Source: Xanthobacteraceae bacterium (GTDB taxonomy: Bacteria; Pseudomonadota; Alphaproteobacteria; Rhizobiales; Xanthobacteraceae). Taken from it: DNA of 64,000 bases. The position numbers and the translations under genes are program-made. Where the stretch lies: NCBI GenBank assembly GCA_030037895.1, contig JASHPW010000064.1:1-64000 (forward strand), in the 5' to 3' direction. The notes beneath the pieces are model-generated. The model did not search any database. It was not told the DNA's origin and worked only from the letters and a program-made list of their open reading frames with translations. Of the stretch, positions 40,831 through 50,551 are shown piece after piece. Position 1 is the first letter of the stretch. Every line of letters begins with the position of its first letter.

Positions 40831-41265
40831 ATGAGGCCGGCCAGCCGACCGGAAATCTGCAACTGCTTGGCGCTGCGCCAAGCGGCGCGGCATGTCACGC
40901 AGTTCTACGACCGTTTCCTGGCGCCGAACGGCTTGCGCACGACCCAATTCTCGATCTTGGCGCGGCTGCGGCGCAACGGTCCGACGACGATCAATGCGCT
41001 GGCCGACGATCTGGTGATGGACCGCACCACGCTCGGACGAAACATCTTGCCGCTGCGGCGCGACGGCCTCATCGCCGTGGCGCCGGGACGCTGCGACCGC
41101 CGCAGCCGGGAGCTGCGGTTGACGGTCGCCGGCGGCGCCCGTTTTCGTTCCGCGATGAAAAACTGGACGCAGGCGCAGGCGCGCTTCGAAACCGCCTTCG
41201 GCGCCCCGCGCGCCCGCAAGCTGCGCGCGTTGCTGCGCGAAGTCGCCGCCACCGAAGGGGCCTAG
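40831..41265 (+). CDS. MarR family transcriptional regulator
   Basis: LRTTQFSILARLRRNGPTTINALADDLVMDRTTLGRNILPLRRDGLIAVAPGRCDRRSRELRLTVAGGARF. Confidence 0.93.
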   Translation: MRPASRPEICNCLALRQAARHVTQFYDRFLAPNGLRTTQFSILARLRRNGPTTINALADDLVMDRTTLGRNILPLRRDGLIAVAPGRCDRRSRELRLTVAGGARFRSAMKNWTQAQARFETAFGAPRARKLRALLREVAATEGA

Positions 41266-41361
41266 CTTTCGACCGCCGCTTCGGCCGCCGCCATCGCCGG
41301 GCATCATTTCCTTCGCCCGCGTCGCGGGTTAAGATCGGCAAAACCCGGCCGGAGCACGACC

Positions 41362-41670
41362 ATGGTGATGAAGCCAGCGCTGTCCGCGTTCGCCGCCGCT
41401 CTGCTTTTCGCCGGCATCGGATCGCCGGCGATGGCGGGGCAAGCCGGATACGCCGCCGGCCATTGGCGCGCGACCCATCGCGCCATCTACGAGGCGGAGA
41501 ACCTGATCGCCTTTCTGGAGGCGGACCCCGAAACCGACGACGGCTACAAAGCGCCGATCATCAACAGGGCGCGCGCCGCGATTTGGCGCCTGGAGGCGAA
41601 GCTCGGCCCGCCGCAATGGCGCTGGCGCACGCCCTGCTGTTACAGCCGCAAACCGATCGACATTCACTGA
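41362..41670 (+). CDS. Small exported hypothetical protein
   Basis: Signal peptide LSAFAAALLFAGIGSPAMA; 102 aa. Confidence 0.6.
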   Translation: MVMKPALSAFAAALLFAGIGSPAMAGQAGYAAGHWRATHRAIYEAENLIAFLEADPETDDGYKAPIINRARAAIWRLEAKLGPPQWRWRTPCCYSRKPIDIH

Positions 41671-41770
41671 GCGAGGGCGTGCGGCGAGACGCGGCAAGCT
41701 TGCCGGTTGCGCCTTCTCTTATCAGCGGATATCGATCGCCGTCCCGGCGTCGGATCAGCGAACAATTGTA

Positions 41771-42451
41771 TCAGATACCACGCCCCTCGACCTTCGCGCT
41801 CAGCGTCTTGACGACGTCGGCGACGTGCGCGAGGTGAGGATCGATCGCCAGCGCCCGGCGATAGGCTTCGAGCGCATGCTTGTCGTCGCCGATCTCCTGC
41901 AGGATGAGACCGAGGCCGGCGAGCGCGCCGAAATGCCGCGGCTCGCGGGAGAGCACTTCGCGAATGTCGGCAAGCGCGTGGCCGTAATCCTTCATCACGT
42001 AATAGATCGTGGCGCGCCGGTTCCAGGCTTCCACGTAATCGGGTTTGATCTCGATGACGGCGTCGAGCAGCTTGATGGCAAGAGTGTAATCCTTGTCGTC
42101 GGCCGCCGCCTTCACCCGGTCCATGAGCAGATTGCAGGTGTCGCTGTCGGAGACCATCCACGCCGCCCAGATGCGATCCTCGATCGCCTTGGCGCTCTCG
42201 GCGTCGGGCGCGACTTTCAAGGCTTCGAACAGCGTGTCGAGGCTGTAGGCGCCCTCGTCGTGTCCGGAGCGCGGCAGATCGCTCGGCGGTGCGATCCAGT
42301 GAGGCCGCGGCCCGGCGTCGGGTTCGGGTTCGGGTTCGTTTTGGGCGAAGGCCGCAGTCGCGGCGAGCACCGGGATGAGAAGGACGGCGCCGAGAGCGAG
42401 AACGGCAACGGGAAACCACACCGCCGGCGGGCGCAAGCACATGAATCGCAT
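41771..42451 (-). CDS. TPR-repeat exported protein
   Basis: Signal peptide; DYTLAIKLLDAVIEIKPDYVEAWNRRATIYYVMKDYGHALADIREVLSREPRHFGALAGLGLILQEIGDDKHALEAYRRALAIDPH. Confidence 0.9.
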   Translation of the reverse strand: MRFMCLRPPAVWFPVAVLALGAVLLIPVLAATAAFAQNEPEPEPDAGPRPHWIAPPSDLPRSGHDEGAYSLDTLFEALKVAPDAESAKAIEDRIWAAWMVSDSDTCNLLMDRVKAAADDKDYTLAIKLLDAVIEIKPDYVEAWNRRATIYYVMKDYGHALADIREVLSREPRHFGALAGLGLILQEIGDDKHALEAYRRALAIDPHLAHVADVVKTLSAKVEGRGI

Positions 42452-42558
42452 GCGCGCGAATCTATCCGCCGCGCGCACGGCGGCAAGCCCGAAATGCGCG
42501 CAAACGCGCGTGAACGCCGCGGCGCAAGCGGCGGGCCGGCGGTCGTCCGGGCATGGAC

Positions 42559-42684
42559 TCAGCCTTGGCGGGCCTTGAAGCGCCGCTGCGTCTTGTTGAT
42601 GACATAGACGCGCCCCCTGCGGCGGACGATGCGGTTGTCGCGATGGCGGCCGCGGAGCGATTTCAACGAATTACGGACTTTCAT
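42559..42684 (-). CDS. rpmJ: 50S ribosomal protein L36 (type B, no zinc-binding Cys)
   Basis: 41 aa [41 protein letters not shown], found as the tail of the 42559..42963 ORF. Confidence 0.95.
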   Translation of the reverse strand: MKVRNSLKSLRGRHRDNRIVRRRGRVYVINKTQRRFKARQG

Positions 42685-42712
42685 GGATGCGATCCCGCTG
42701 TCGCGCGATGGC

Positions 42713-43753
42713 TTAGGGATGCGCTTGCACGTTGTCAATGTGACGGCGCCGCGACCTTTGCGGGGGAACCGGCAGCGTCCGGCGACCCGCCATGCGCTCC
42801 TTGAGGCAATCGAGCCAGCGCTGATAAATGCCGACCGCGGCGCGGTGCCACGGGCTTTGCAGCCCGGCCTCGAGGGCGTCCATCGGAAAATCGGCGATGA
42901 GGCCGTCGCGACGCTCGCGCAGCGCGCGCCGGCGAAAGGCATCGACCAGCGCCCTCCCCTCATCGTTGAAGTAACCCTGCGGCGCCGTCGGGTAGTGCTC
43001 GCGCTCGCCGCGGAGGAAGCGGCCGATGTCGCGGCGGTATTCGCGCAGCAGCGTGCCGGCCTCGTATTCCGGATGGCCCTGGAAGAACAGGAAGAAAGAG
43101 GATGACCTTCGCTCCACCGCGGCGAACATATCGACGCCCGCCGCGGCGGAACGGGTGAGAACGCGATAGCCGCAGTCGGTCAGCGCCGGCTCCGGCAGAT
43201 CGTTGTAGCGTGAATGCGGCATACGCAGGCGCGGCGCGGCCCCCATCGTCATCCGCTCGGCCGCCACCGCTCGGCAATCGAAGACGCCGAATCGCTTCTC
43301 GGCCAGGCGGCGCCGTTCGACGCCGTCGGCATGGAGGACGGCGGCATGGGCGGCAAGGCACGACCAAATTGTCGCGGCGGTATTCTCCCGCGCCCAATCG
43401 ACGAGCCGGCTCAGCGTCGTCCAATACGGCTCGTCCTTGAGGTTGGCGGCGCGCGGCTCGGTGCCGGTGACGATGAGCCCGTCGAGGCGCGCGTTCCACA
43501 ACTCGGAAACGTCGCGGTACCGTCCGCCAAGCTCGCGCCGCGTGTGGTCGCTGCGCGGAACCTCGGCGATCGAGAACAGCTTGAGGCGGACCGCGGCATT
43601 GGTCGCGGCCGCCCCCATGAGTGCCATGAATTGCCGCTCGGTCGATTCGAGCGCCGCGTCGGGCATGTTGTTGACGAGCCCGATGGTGATGCAATCGGCG
43701 CTGCGCAGGTCAACGGCGGAACCTAATCGCGCAACATCGAGGAGAACGGGCAT
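42713..43753 (-). CDS. Homoserine O-acyltransferase MetA/MetAS-like
   Basis: [44 protein letters not shown], active-site region [37 protein letters not shown]. Confidence 0.88.
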   Translation of the reverse strand: MPVLLDVARLGSAVDLRSADCITIGLVNNMPDAALESTERQFMALMGAAATNAAVRLKLFSIAEVPRSDHTRRELGGRYRDVSELWNARLDGLIVTGTEPRAANLKDEPYWTTLSRLVDWARENTAATIWSCLAAHAAVLHADGVERRRLAEKRFGVFDCRAVAAERMTMGAAPRLRMPHSRYNDLPEPALTDCGYRVLTRSAAAGVDMFAAVERRSSSFFLFFQGHPEYEAGTLLREYRRDIGRFLRGEREHYPTAPQGYFNDEGRALVDAFRRRALRERRDGLIADFPMDALEAGLQSPWHRAAVGIYQRWLDCLKERMAGRRTLPVPPQRSRRRHIDNVQAHP

Positions 43754-43774
43754 CGGCGGCGCGCCCCGAACGGC

Positions 43775-45079
43775 CTACTCGGCCGCGATGAGCGGCGCGC
43801 ATTGCCGCTGCGCCGCGGCCAGCGCCTGGTCGAGATCGGCGAGAATGTCGTCGATGTGCTCAATGCCGATGCTGAGCCGAATCATCTCCGGCCGCACGCC
43901 GGCCTTCTCCTGCTCCAGCGCCGACATCTGCCGATGCGTGGTCGAGGCCGGATGGCAGGCGAGCGACTTGGCGTCGCCCATGTTGACCAGCCGCTTGAAC
44001 AGCTTGAGCGCGTCGTAAAATCTCTTCCCCGCCTCGAGGCCGCCGGCGATGCCGAAGGTCAACAGCGAGCAGGCGCGGCCGCCGAAATATTTCCGCGCCA
44101 GAGCGTGATAGGGATTGTCGGAAAAGCCGGCGTAATTGACCCAAGCGACGCGCCGATCCCGGCGCAAGAATTCCGCCACCCGGCGCGCGTTCTCCACGTG
44201 GCGCTCGACCCGCAGGGCGACCGTCTCGATTCCCTGCAGCAGCAGGAACGCGGAAATGGGCGCGAGCACCGCGCCGGTCGTGCGCTGATAGACGCTGCGG
44301 CAGCGCGCGATATAGGCGGCGGCGCCGAAATGCTCGGTGTAGACCAGGCCGTGATAGGACGCGTCGGGCTCGTTGAACATGGCAAAGCGGCGCGCGTGCT
44401 CCTTCCAGGGGAAACGGCCGCTGTCGATGATGGCGCCGCCGAGCGTGGTGCCGTGGCCGCCCAGGAACTTGGTCAGCGAGTGGACGACGATGTCGGCGCC
44501 GTAGTCGATCGGGCGGACGAGGAGCGGCGTCGCCACGGTGTTATCGACGATGAGCGGAACTCCGTGCCGCGCGCCGACCGCCGCCAGCGCCTCGAAATCG
44601 CAGATGTTTCCGGCCGGATTGCCGACGCTCTCGCAGAAGATCGCGCGCGTTTTATCGTCGATCAGCTTCTCGATCGCCTCGGGACGGTCGGATTCGGCGA
44701 AGCGGACGGCGAGCCCCTGGCTCGGCAGAATATGCGCGAACAGCGTGTACGTGGTGCCGTAGAGCTGCGGTACCGAGACGATGTTGCTGCCGATCTCGGC
44801 GAGGTTGAGCACCGCGTAGTTGAGCGCCGCCTGTCCCGAACTCACGCACAACGCCGCAAGCCCGCCCTCGAGCGCGGCGACGCGGCGTTCGAGCACGGCG
44901 ACCGTCGGATTGTTGATGCGGGTATAGCGATAGCCGTCGGCTTCGAGGTTGAACAAAGCGGCGCCGTGATCGGCGCTGTCGAACTCATAGGCCACGGTCT
45001 GATAGATGGGGACCGCGACGGCCTTGGTCGTCGGCTCGGTGTCGTAGCCGCCGTGGACGGCCACCGTCTCGCTTTTCAT
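43775..45079 (-). CDS. O-acetylhomoserine/O-succinylhomoserine sulfhydrylase (MetY/MetZ type)
   Basis: KAVAVPIYQTVAYEFDSADHGAALFNLEADGYRYTRINNPTVAVLERRVAALEGG; PLP-lysine region DIVVHSLTKFLGGHGTTLGG. Confidence 0.93.
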   Translation of the reverse strand: MKSETVAVHGGYDTEPTTKAVAVPIYQTVAYEFDSADHGAALFNLEADGYRYTRINNPTVAVLERRVAALEGGLAALCVSSGQAALNYAVLNLAEIGSNIVSVPQLYGTTYTLFAHILPSQGLAVRFAESDRPEAIEKLIDDKTRAIFCESVGNPAGNICDFEALAAVGARHGVPLIVDNTVATPLLVRPIDYGADIVVHSLTKFLGGHGTTLGGAIIDSGRFPWKEHARRFAMFNEPDASYHGLVYTEHFGAAAYIARCRSVYQRTTGAVLAPISAFLLLQGIETVALRVERHVENARRVAEFLRRDRRVAWVNYAGFSDNPYHALARKYFGGRACSLLTFGIAGGLEAGKRFYDALKLFKRLVNMGDAKSLACHPASTTHRQMSALEQEKAGVRPEMIRLSIGIEHIDDILADLDQALAAAQRQCAPLIAAE

Positions 45080-45308
45080 GTTTGCCCGCCGCGCGTCTGA
45101 AAACCCTCGCCGATGCTACACGCTCTCGGTTTCTTATCCGTGGCGAATGCGGCGAACAACGGACGCAATTTGGATTGGAAGGAATAACCTTAATTGTTTT
45201 CCATGCAGCGCCGCGCATTGACGGAGAAGCGGCGCGCCACAGCTCAAATGCATAAAATTTTATCCGATATCGAAGCGAAAGATTCACTTTGTCGGGCGAT
45301 CATCGCGC

Positions 45309-47129
45309 ATGACTCTGATCGAGACGGAACGCGCGACGCCGAGAGGCGCCGACCGGGAGACGGCGGTGCGCGACTGGGTGCGCGCGCTCGAAGCGACCGC
45401 GCCGATCGCCGCCAATCCGCGGCGCATCCTGCCCCGCGTCGTCGAGGACTTGGCGGAGACGCGCGGCGAGGCCCCGGCGCTGCTCGACGCCAACGAACGC
45501 CTGAGCTATCGCGCGCTCGCGGAGCGCGCCAACCGCTACGCGCGCTGGGCGCTCGAGCAACGCCTCGCCAAGGGCGACGTCGTCTGCCTGATGATGCCGA
45601 ACCGGCCCGAATACATGGCCGTCTGGCTCGGCCTCACCAACGTCGGCGTCGTCGTTTCGCTTATCAACACGCAGCTCCGCGGCGCTGCGCTCGCCCATTG
45701 CCTCGGACTCGCCGCGCCGAAGCATGTCATCCTCGCCGCTGAATTCTGCGACGAATTCCGCGATGCGGCGGCAGCGCCCGCAGATCGCTCGAAAATCTGG
45801 GCGCACGGCGGTGACGGCAGCGGCGAGTTCGCACGCATCGATCGGGCGGTGGAACGGCTTTCGGGCGCGCGGCTCGCCTCGGCCGAGCGTCCGGCGGTGA
45901 CGATCGCGGATCGCGCACTGTTGATCTCCACCTCGGGCACGACCGGCCTGCCCAAGGCCGCCCATGTCAGCCACCGCCGGCTGTTGGAGTGGAGTTTCTG
46001 GTTCGCCGGGCTCTTGAATGCCGGGCCGGACGATCGCATGTATGATTGCCTGCCGATGTATCACAGCGTCGGCGGCGTCGTCGCCACCGGAGCGCTTCTG
46101 GTGCGCGGCGGCTCGGTGCTGATCCGCGAGAAATTTTCCGCGCAGCATTTCTGGGACGACGTGGTCGATCAGGATTGCACGCTCGTCCAATATATCGGCG
46201 AACTCGCCCGCTATCTCCTCAACGCGCCGAGCAATCCGCGCGAGCGCGCGCATCGCATCCGCATCTGCTGCGGCAACGGGCTCAGAGCCGACGTCTGGGA
46301 GAAATTCCAGAGCAGATTCGCCGTTCCGCGGATCCTCGAATTCTACGCGGCGACCGAAGGCAATGTCTCGCTCTATAACGTCGAAGGCAAAGTCGGCGCC
46401 GTGGGCCGCGTGCCGTCCTTCCTCGCGCACCGCTTCCCGCTGGCGCTGGTGAAATTCGACGCCGCTTGCGGCGAACCGGAGCGCGGGGCGGACGGCTTCT
46501 GCCGGCGGTGCGCGACCGACGAGGTCGGCGAAGCGCTCGGTCGGATCCGCAGCGGCGGCGCCGATCGGGGCGGCGAATTCGAAGGCTATACCAGCGCCGA
46601 GGATTCGGAGCGGAAGATCCTGCGCGACGTGTTCGAGCGCGGCGACGCCTGGTACCGCACCGGCGACCTCATGCGCAAGGACGCGGCCGGCTTCTTCTAT
46701 TTCGTCGACCGGATCGGCGACACGTTCCGCTGGAAAGGCGAGAACGTCGCCACCGCGGAAGTCGCGGCGGCGATCACGGCGTTCCCCGGCGTCACCGAGG
46801 CGACCGTCTATGGCGTGCGCGTGCCGGGCACCGAGGGAGCCGCCGGCATGGCGGCAATCGTCGCCGACGGCGCGCTCGACTTCGCGGAATTCCGCCGGCA
46901 TCTCGGGCGCCGGCTGCCGCGCTACGCGCGGCCGCTGTTCGTGCGCCTCACGGACACGATAACGACAACCGCCACCTTCAAGCACGCCAAGGCCGATCTG
47001 AGGCGCGACGGCTACGATCCGGCGGCGACAAGCGACGCGATCTTCTTTGACGATCCGGCGCAGCGGGCGTTCGTGCGCATGGAGCGCGGGCTTTTTGCGC
47101 GCATTCAGGCCGGCGAGGTGCGCCTTTAA
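45309..47129 (+). CDS. Long-chain acyl-CoA synthetase (FadD6/FATP-like)
   Basis: LLISTSGTTGLPKAAHVSHRR, EFYAATEGNVSLYN, YRTGDLMRKDAAGFFYFVDRIGDTFRWKGENVATAEV. Confidence 0.92.
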   Translation: MTLIETERATPRGADRETAVRDWVRALEATAPIAANPRRILPRVVEDLAETRGEAPALLDANERLSYRALAERANRYARWALEQRLAKGDVVCLMMPNRPEYMAVWLGLTNVGVVVSLINTQLRGAALAHCLGLAAPKHVILAAEFCDEFRDAAAAPADRSKIWAHGGDGSGEFARIDRAVERLSGARLASAERPAVTIADRALLISTSGTTGLPKAAHVSHRRLLEWSFWFAGLLNAGPDDRMYDCLPMYHSVGGVVATGALLVRGGSVLIREKFSAQHFWDDVVDQDCTLVQYIGELARYLLNAPSNPRERAHRIRICCGNGLRADVWEKFQSRFAVPRILEFYAATEGNVSLYNVEGKVGAVGRVPSFLAHRFPLALVKFDAACGEPERGADGFCRRCATDEVGEALGRIRSGGADRGGEFEGYTSAEDSERKILRDVFERGDAWYRTGDLMRKDAAGFFYFVDRIGDTFRWKGENVATAEVAAAITAFPGVTEATVYGVRVPGTEGAAGMAAIVADGALDFAEFRRHLGRRLPRYARPLFVRLTDTITTTATFKHAKADLRRDGYDPAATSDAIFFDDPAQRAFVRMERGLFARIQAGEVRL

Positions 47130-47263
47130 GCGCCGGCTTACCGCCGCGCTCTGCGCCGCGGACCGAAAACGCCGCGCCGACAGCGGCATTCCCGTATCGC
47201 CGGCCGTGAAAATATGCAAATTTGCGAATTCCGGGACGAGGGACGAGGCAGGCGGGCGCCGGC

Positions 47264-48061
47264 ATGAGCGAGGACCTGCACGAAATCTACGCCATCCGCT
47301 ACGGCCACCACGCGCGCCGCTCGCCGGCGAATTTCATCGACGGCGATCCGCACGACGTGCTGCAGCCGCTCGACTTTTTCGTCTGGGCGATCGTCGGCCG
47401 CTCCGCCACGATCATCGTCGACACCGGCTTCGACGAGGCGATGGGCCGCCGCCGCCAGCGCGAGACGATCAAGCCGGTGCACGACGGGCTCAACGCCCTC
47501 GGCATCGCCCCTGAGACGGTCGAGACCGTCATCATCAGCCACTTGCACTACGATCATTGCGGCAATCACGGGCTGTTTCCGCGGGCGCGTTATCACCTGC
47601 AGGATCGCGAGATGGCCTATGCGACCGGGCGCTGCATGTGCCATCAGGCGCTGCGCATGCCGTTCGAGGCCGACGACATCGTCGCCATGGTGCGCAAAGT
47701 GTTCGCCGGCCGCGCCGTCTTCCATGACGGCGAGGACGAGATCGTGCCGGGCGTGAGCGTGCACCTGATCGGCGGCCACTCCAAAGGCCTGCAGTCGGTG
47801 CGGGTGAAAACCCGGCGCGGCCATGTGGTGCTCGCCGCCGACGCCACGCATCTTTATGCCCACATCGACGGCGGCCGGGTATTTCCGATCACCTACAATG
47901 TCGCCGAGGTGGTCGAGGGCTATGCGACGCTGAAAAAACTCGCGTCCTCGCCGCGCCACATCGTGCCCGGGCACGACCCGTTGGTGCTCGCGCGCTACCC
48001 GGCGGCCAAGCCCGGCCTCGAAGGCTGGATCGCGCGCCTTGACGCCGATCCCCACTCCTGA
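47264..48061 (+). CDS. MBL-fold metallo-hydrolase (AHL-lactonase-like family)
   Basis: Start MSEDLHEIYAIRYG; VETVIISHLHYDHCGNHGLFPRARYHLQDREM, VHLIGGHSKGLQSVRVKTRRGHVVLAADATH, HIVPGHDP. Confidence 0.88.
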   Translation: MSEDLHEIYAIRYGHHARRSPANFIDGDPHDVLQPLDFFVWAIVGRSATIIVDTGFDEAMGRRRQRETIKPVHDGLNALGIAPETVETVIISHLHYDHCGNHGLFPRARYHLQDREMAYATGRCMCHQALRMPFEADDIVAMVRKVFAGRAVFHDGEDEIVPGVSVHLIGGHSKGLQSVRVKTRRGHVVLAADATHLYAHIDGGRVFPITYNVAEVVEGYATLKKLASSPRHIVPGHDPLVLARYPAAKPGLEGWIARLDADPHS

Positions 48062-48105
48062 GGTCCGATCGCGACGCGACTTGCGACGCGGGTGGCCCTT
48101 GGTCG

Positions 48106-48852
48106 CTACGCCGTGGCGCCGGCATCAACGGTGAGGACGGTGCCGGAAATGTTGCGCGCCTTATCGCTGATGAGGTACTCGACCGCGTTTGCGACGTCCT
48201 CCACCTCGGCGAGGCGGCGCAGCGCGCTCCTGCGCATGATCCGCTGGCGCTGCTCGTCGGCGAGGCGATGCGTCATCTCGGTCGCCAAGAAGCCGGGCGC
48301 CACGGCGTTGACGGTGATGCCGAGCCGCCCCACCTCGCGCGCCAGCGAGCGGGTGAAGCCGAGCATCGACGCCTTGGTCGCCGCATAGGCCGAAAGGCCG
48401 CTGTAGCCGGTGAAGCCGATGATCGAGGCGACGTTGACAATGCGGCCGAAGCCGTCCGCCATCATCCCGCGCACCACGTATTTGGTGAGCACGATCGGCG
48501 ACAGCGTGTTCAGGCGCACCAGCTCCTCGATCTTCGAATTGTGCATCGTCGCCAGCACGCCGTCGTGGCCGAGCGCGGCATTGTTGACGAGGCCGGACAA
48601 CGGGCCGAATTCCTTGCGCAGCCTGCGCACCAAGTCGGGAATCTCCTCGATCCGGCCGAGGTCGAACGGCACGAAGTGGAGCGCGCCCTGCCCTGCGCGC
48701 TCGGCTTGCGCGCTCGCCGCCGCCACCTCCTTGTTCTTCTGCCGCGCCACGGCGATCACCCGGTATCCCGCGGCGGCGAGTTTTTGCCCGATGGCCAGGC
48801 CGAGACCGCGGCTGCCACCGGTCACGAGCACGCTGCGCATCGCTGCGGCCAT
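48106..48852 (-). CDS. SDR family oxidoreductase (FabG-like)
   Basis: VLVTGGSRGLGLAIGQKLA, LVNNAALGHDGVL, YSGLSAYAATKASMLGFTRSLAREVG, TVNAVAPGFLATEM. Confidence 0.93.
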   Translation of the reverse strand: MAAAMRSVLVTGGSRGLGLAIGQKLAAAGYRVIAVARQKNKEVAAASAQAERAGQGALHFVPFDLGRIEEIPDLVRRLRKEFGPLSGLVNNAALGHDGVLATMHNSKIEELVRLNTLSPIVLTKYVVRGMMADGFGRIVNVASIIGFTGYSGLSAYAATKASMLGFTRSLAREVGRLGITVNAVAPGFLATEMTHRLADEQRQRIMRRSALRRLAEVEDVANAVEYLISDKARNISGTVLTVDAGATA

Positions 48853-48855
48853 GGC

Positions 48856-50250
48856 TCACCCGTGCCGGCGCTCGAGCTTGCCGGTGGCCGCGACCGCGAG
48901 CGTCGGCACGAAGCTGATCGCCGCCGGCACTTTGTGGCGCGGCAGCGCCTCGCGGCAGAGCTTGAGGATGTCGTCCCTGACCTCGATCCGCCGCGCGGCC
49001 GCCGAGTCCCGTTCGAATTTCAGCACCACGTCGGCCACCACGACCGCGCCGGTGATCGGGTTCCGCCGCGGCCGCACCAGCGACATGCGCACCTGCGGAT
49101 GCCGGTTGATCACGGCCTCGATCTCCTCGGGATGAATCTTCAATCCGCCGACATTGATGATGCCGCCCCTGCGGCCGACGAAGTAAAAGCGTTCCCCGCG
49201 CCGCTCCACCATGTCGCCGGTGTCGACGAAGCCGTCGGCGGCGGCGAGCCTCTCTCCAGCGCCCAGATAGCGGGACGCCGTCCGCGGCGAGCGGATCGCG
49301 AGCGCGCCGTCAACGACCTTCAGCTCGACGCCGTCGCGGACGGCTCCGACATAGTCGGCGGGAAAACCGGCGCGACCGTCGTTGACGTCGAAGCCGACAC
49401 CGGCCTCGGTCGAGGCATAGGCGTGCCCGATATTGGCCTGCGGGAAGACCGCGCGCAGGCTGTCGAGGATCGCCTGGTCCGCGATCTCGCCCGAGAGCCG
49501 CACATAGCGCGGCGCGATCGTGCGGATCGCCGGACTCATCAGCGCGCGGCGCCAGTGCGACGGCGTGCCGGACAGGTGCGTCACGCCGTGCCGCGCCAGC
49601 CGCGCCAGATGCTCGGCGACCGGCTCGCCCGCGCTCGAGAGAACGAGCGAGGCGCCGCCGCAGACGGCGCGGAGAAAAATCTGCAGCCCGCCGTAACGGC
49701 GGATGTCGTAGAACGTCCCCCACACCGCCGCGCCGTCGGCCGGGCTTTTGGCCGCCACGGCCGCCGTGAGGCCGGCAAGATCGTGCACGACCATCTTCGG
49801 CACGCCGGTCGTGCCCGAGGTCAGCAGCACCCATTCGCTGCGGCGGCGCACCGGCGGGGCTTGCTCCGTCGGCACGATCGACGGCGCGCACATGACGCGA
49901 TCGAGATGATCGAATGCCGCGGCATGTGTGCCGCCATCGATCACGACGGCATCGACCTCGGCCCGCCCGATCACGGCGGCAAGATGATCGGCCGCGATGT
50001 CGGGCGGCAGGACGGTGATGCGCCGCGCGCGGCCGTCAAGCTCGATCAGCGTGAGCGCGGTCGTCAATTGGTCCACGGTCGCGACCAGGACCGAACGGCC
50101 GCATAAATCCGCGAGCCGGCCGGCGAGGCTCGTTCCGCGACCTAGGTCGGTGAAGCGCACGGATCGGGCGCGGTCGCGGAAAAATCGCGGCGCCGGCGCG
50201 TTGGCGACATGGGCGCGCAGCGGCGGCGCCTCAACGCGCGCCATTTTCAT
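48856..50250 (-). CDS. AMP-forming acyl/aryl ligase (class I adenylating enzyme)
   Basis: WVLLTSGTTGVPKMVVH, GHAYASTEAGVGF, DTGDMVERRGERFYFVGRRGGIINVGGLKIHPEEIEAVI, A10-type Lys ATGKLERR. Confidence 0.92.
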   Translation of the reverse strand: MKMARVEAPPLRAHVANAPAPRFFRDRARSVRFTDLGRGTSLAGRLADLCGRSVLVATVDQLTTALTLIELDGRARRITVLPPDIAADHLAAVIGRAEVDAVVIDGGTHAAAFDHLDRVMCAPSIVPTEQAPPVRRRSEWVLLTSGTTGVPKMVVHDLAGLTAAVAAKSPADGAAVWGTFYDIRRYGGLQIFLRAVCGGASLVLSSAGEPVAEHLARLARHGVTHLSGTPSHWRRALMSPAIRTIAPRYVRLSGEIADQAILDSLRAVFPQANIGHAYASTEAGVGFDVNDGRAGFPADYVGAVRDGVELKVVDGALAIRSPRTASRYLGAGERLAAADGFVDTGDMVERRGERFYFVGRRGGIINVGGLKIHPEEIEAVINRHPQVRMSLVRPRRNPITGAVVVADVVLKFERDSAAARRIEVRDDILKLCREALPRHKVPAAISFVPTLAVAATGKLERRHG

Positions 50251-50476
50251 AGACCTGCACGAAGTCGCCGAGCGTCACCGGAAAGAAGGCGTCCTCGGCG
50301 GCGGTGAACGGATCGATGCCGAGGGCGTCTTCCAGCCGCGCGACCAGCACGGCAAAGCCGAGCGAATCGAGGCCGCAATCCACGAGCGCGAGATCGTCGT
50401 TGAGCGGCGCCAGGATCTTGCCATGCTCCCGCGCCACCTGCTGCATCTCGCGCATTATGGTTAATTTTACCGACAT
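50231..50476 (-). CDS. Acyl carrier protein
   Basis: 81 aa, 4'-phosphopantetheine site DCGLDSLGFAVLVARLEDALGIDPF; overlaps ligase start by 20 nt. Confidence 0.92.
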   Translation of the reverse strand: MSVKLTIMREMQQVAREHGKILAPLNDDLALVDCGLDSLGFAVLVARLEDALGIDPFTAAEDAFFPVTLGDFVQVYENGAR

Positions 50477-50551
50477 TGCCGGCGCCTACGCTTTGTTCAC
50501 TCTGGCCCGGTATATTCGCGCAACACTTACGATCAAGTTCACGACACGGTC

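Noticed and set aside
45080-45308. Possible SAM-II riboswitch upstream of metY
   Set aside because: The leader has a GCGCCGC/GCGGCGC hairpin and a TGCATTTGAGC segment, but I could not find the conserved GTTAAAC and GCTAAA elements. An Infernal search with the SAM-II model would decide.
48268-50106. 612-aa plus-strand ORF across SDR/AMP-ligase
   Set aside because: Antisense shadow ORF; the real genes are on the minus strand with intact motifs.
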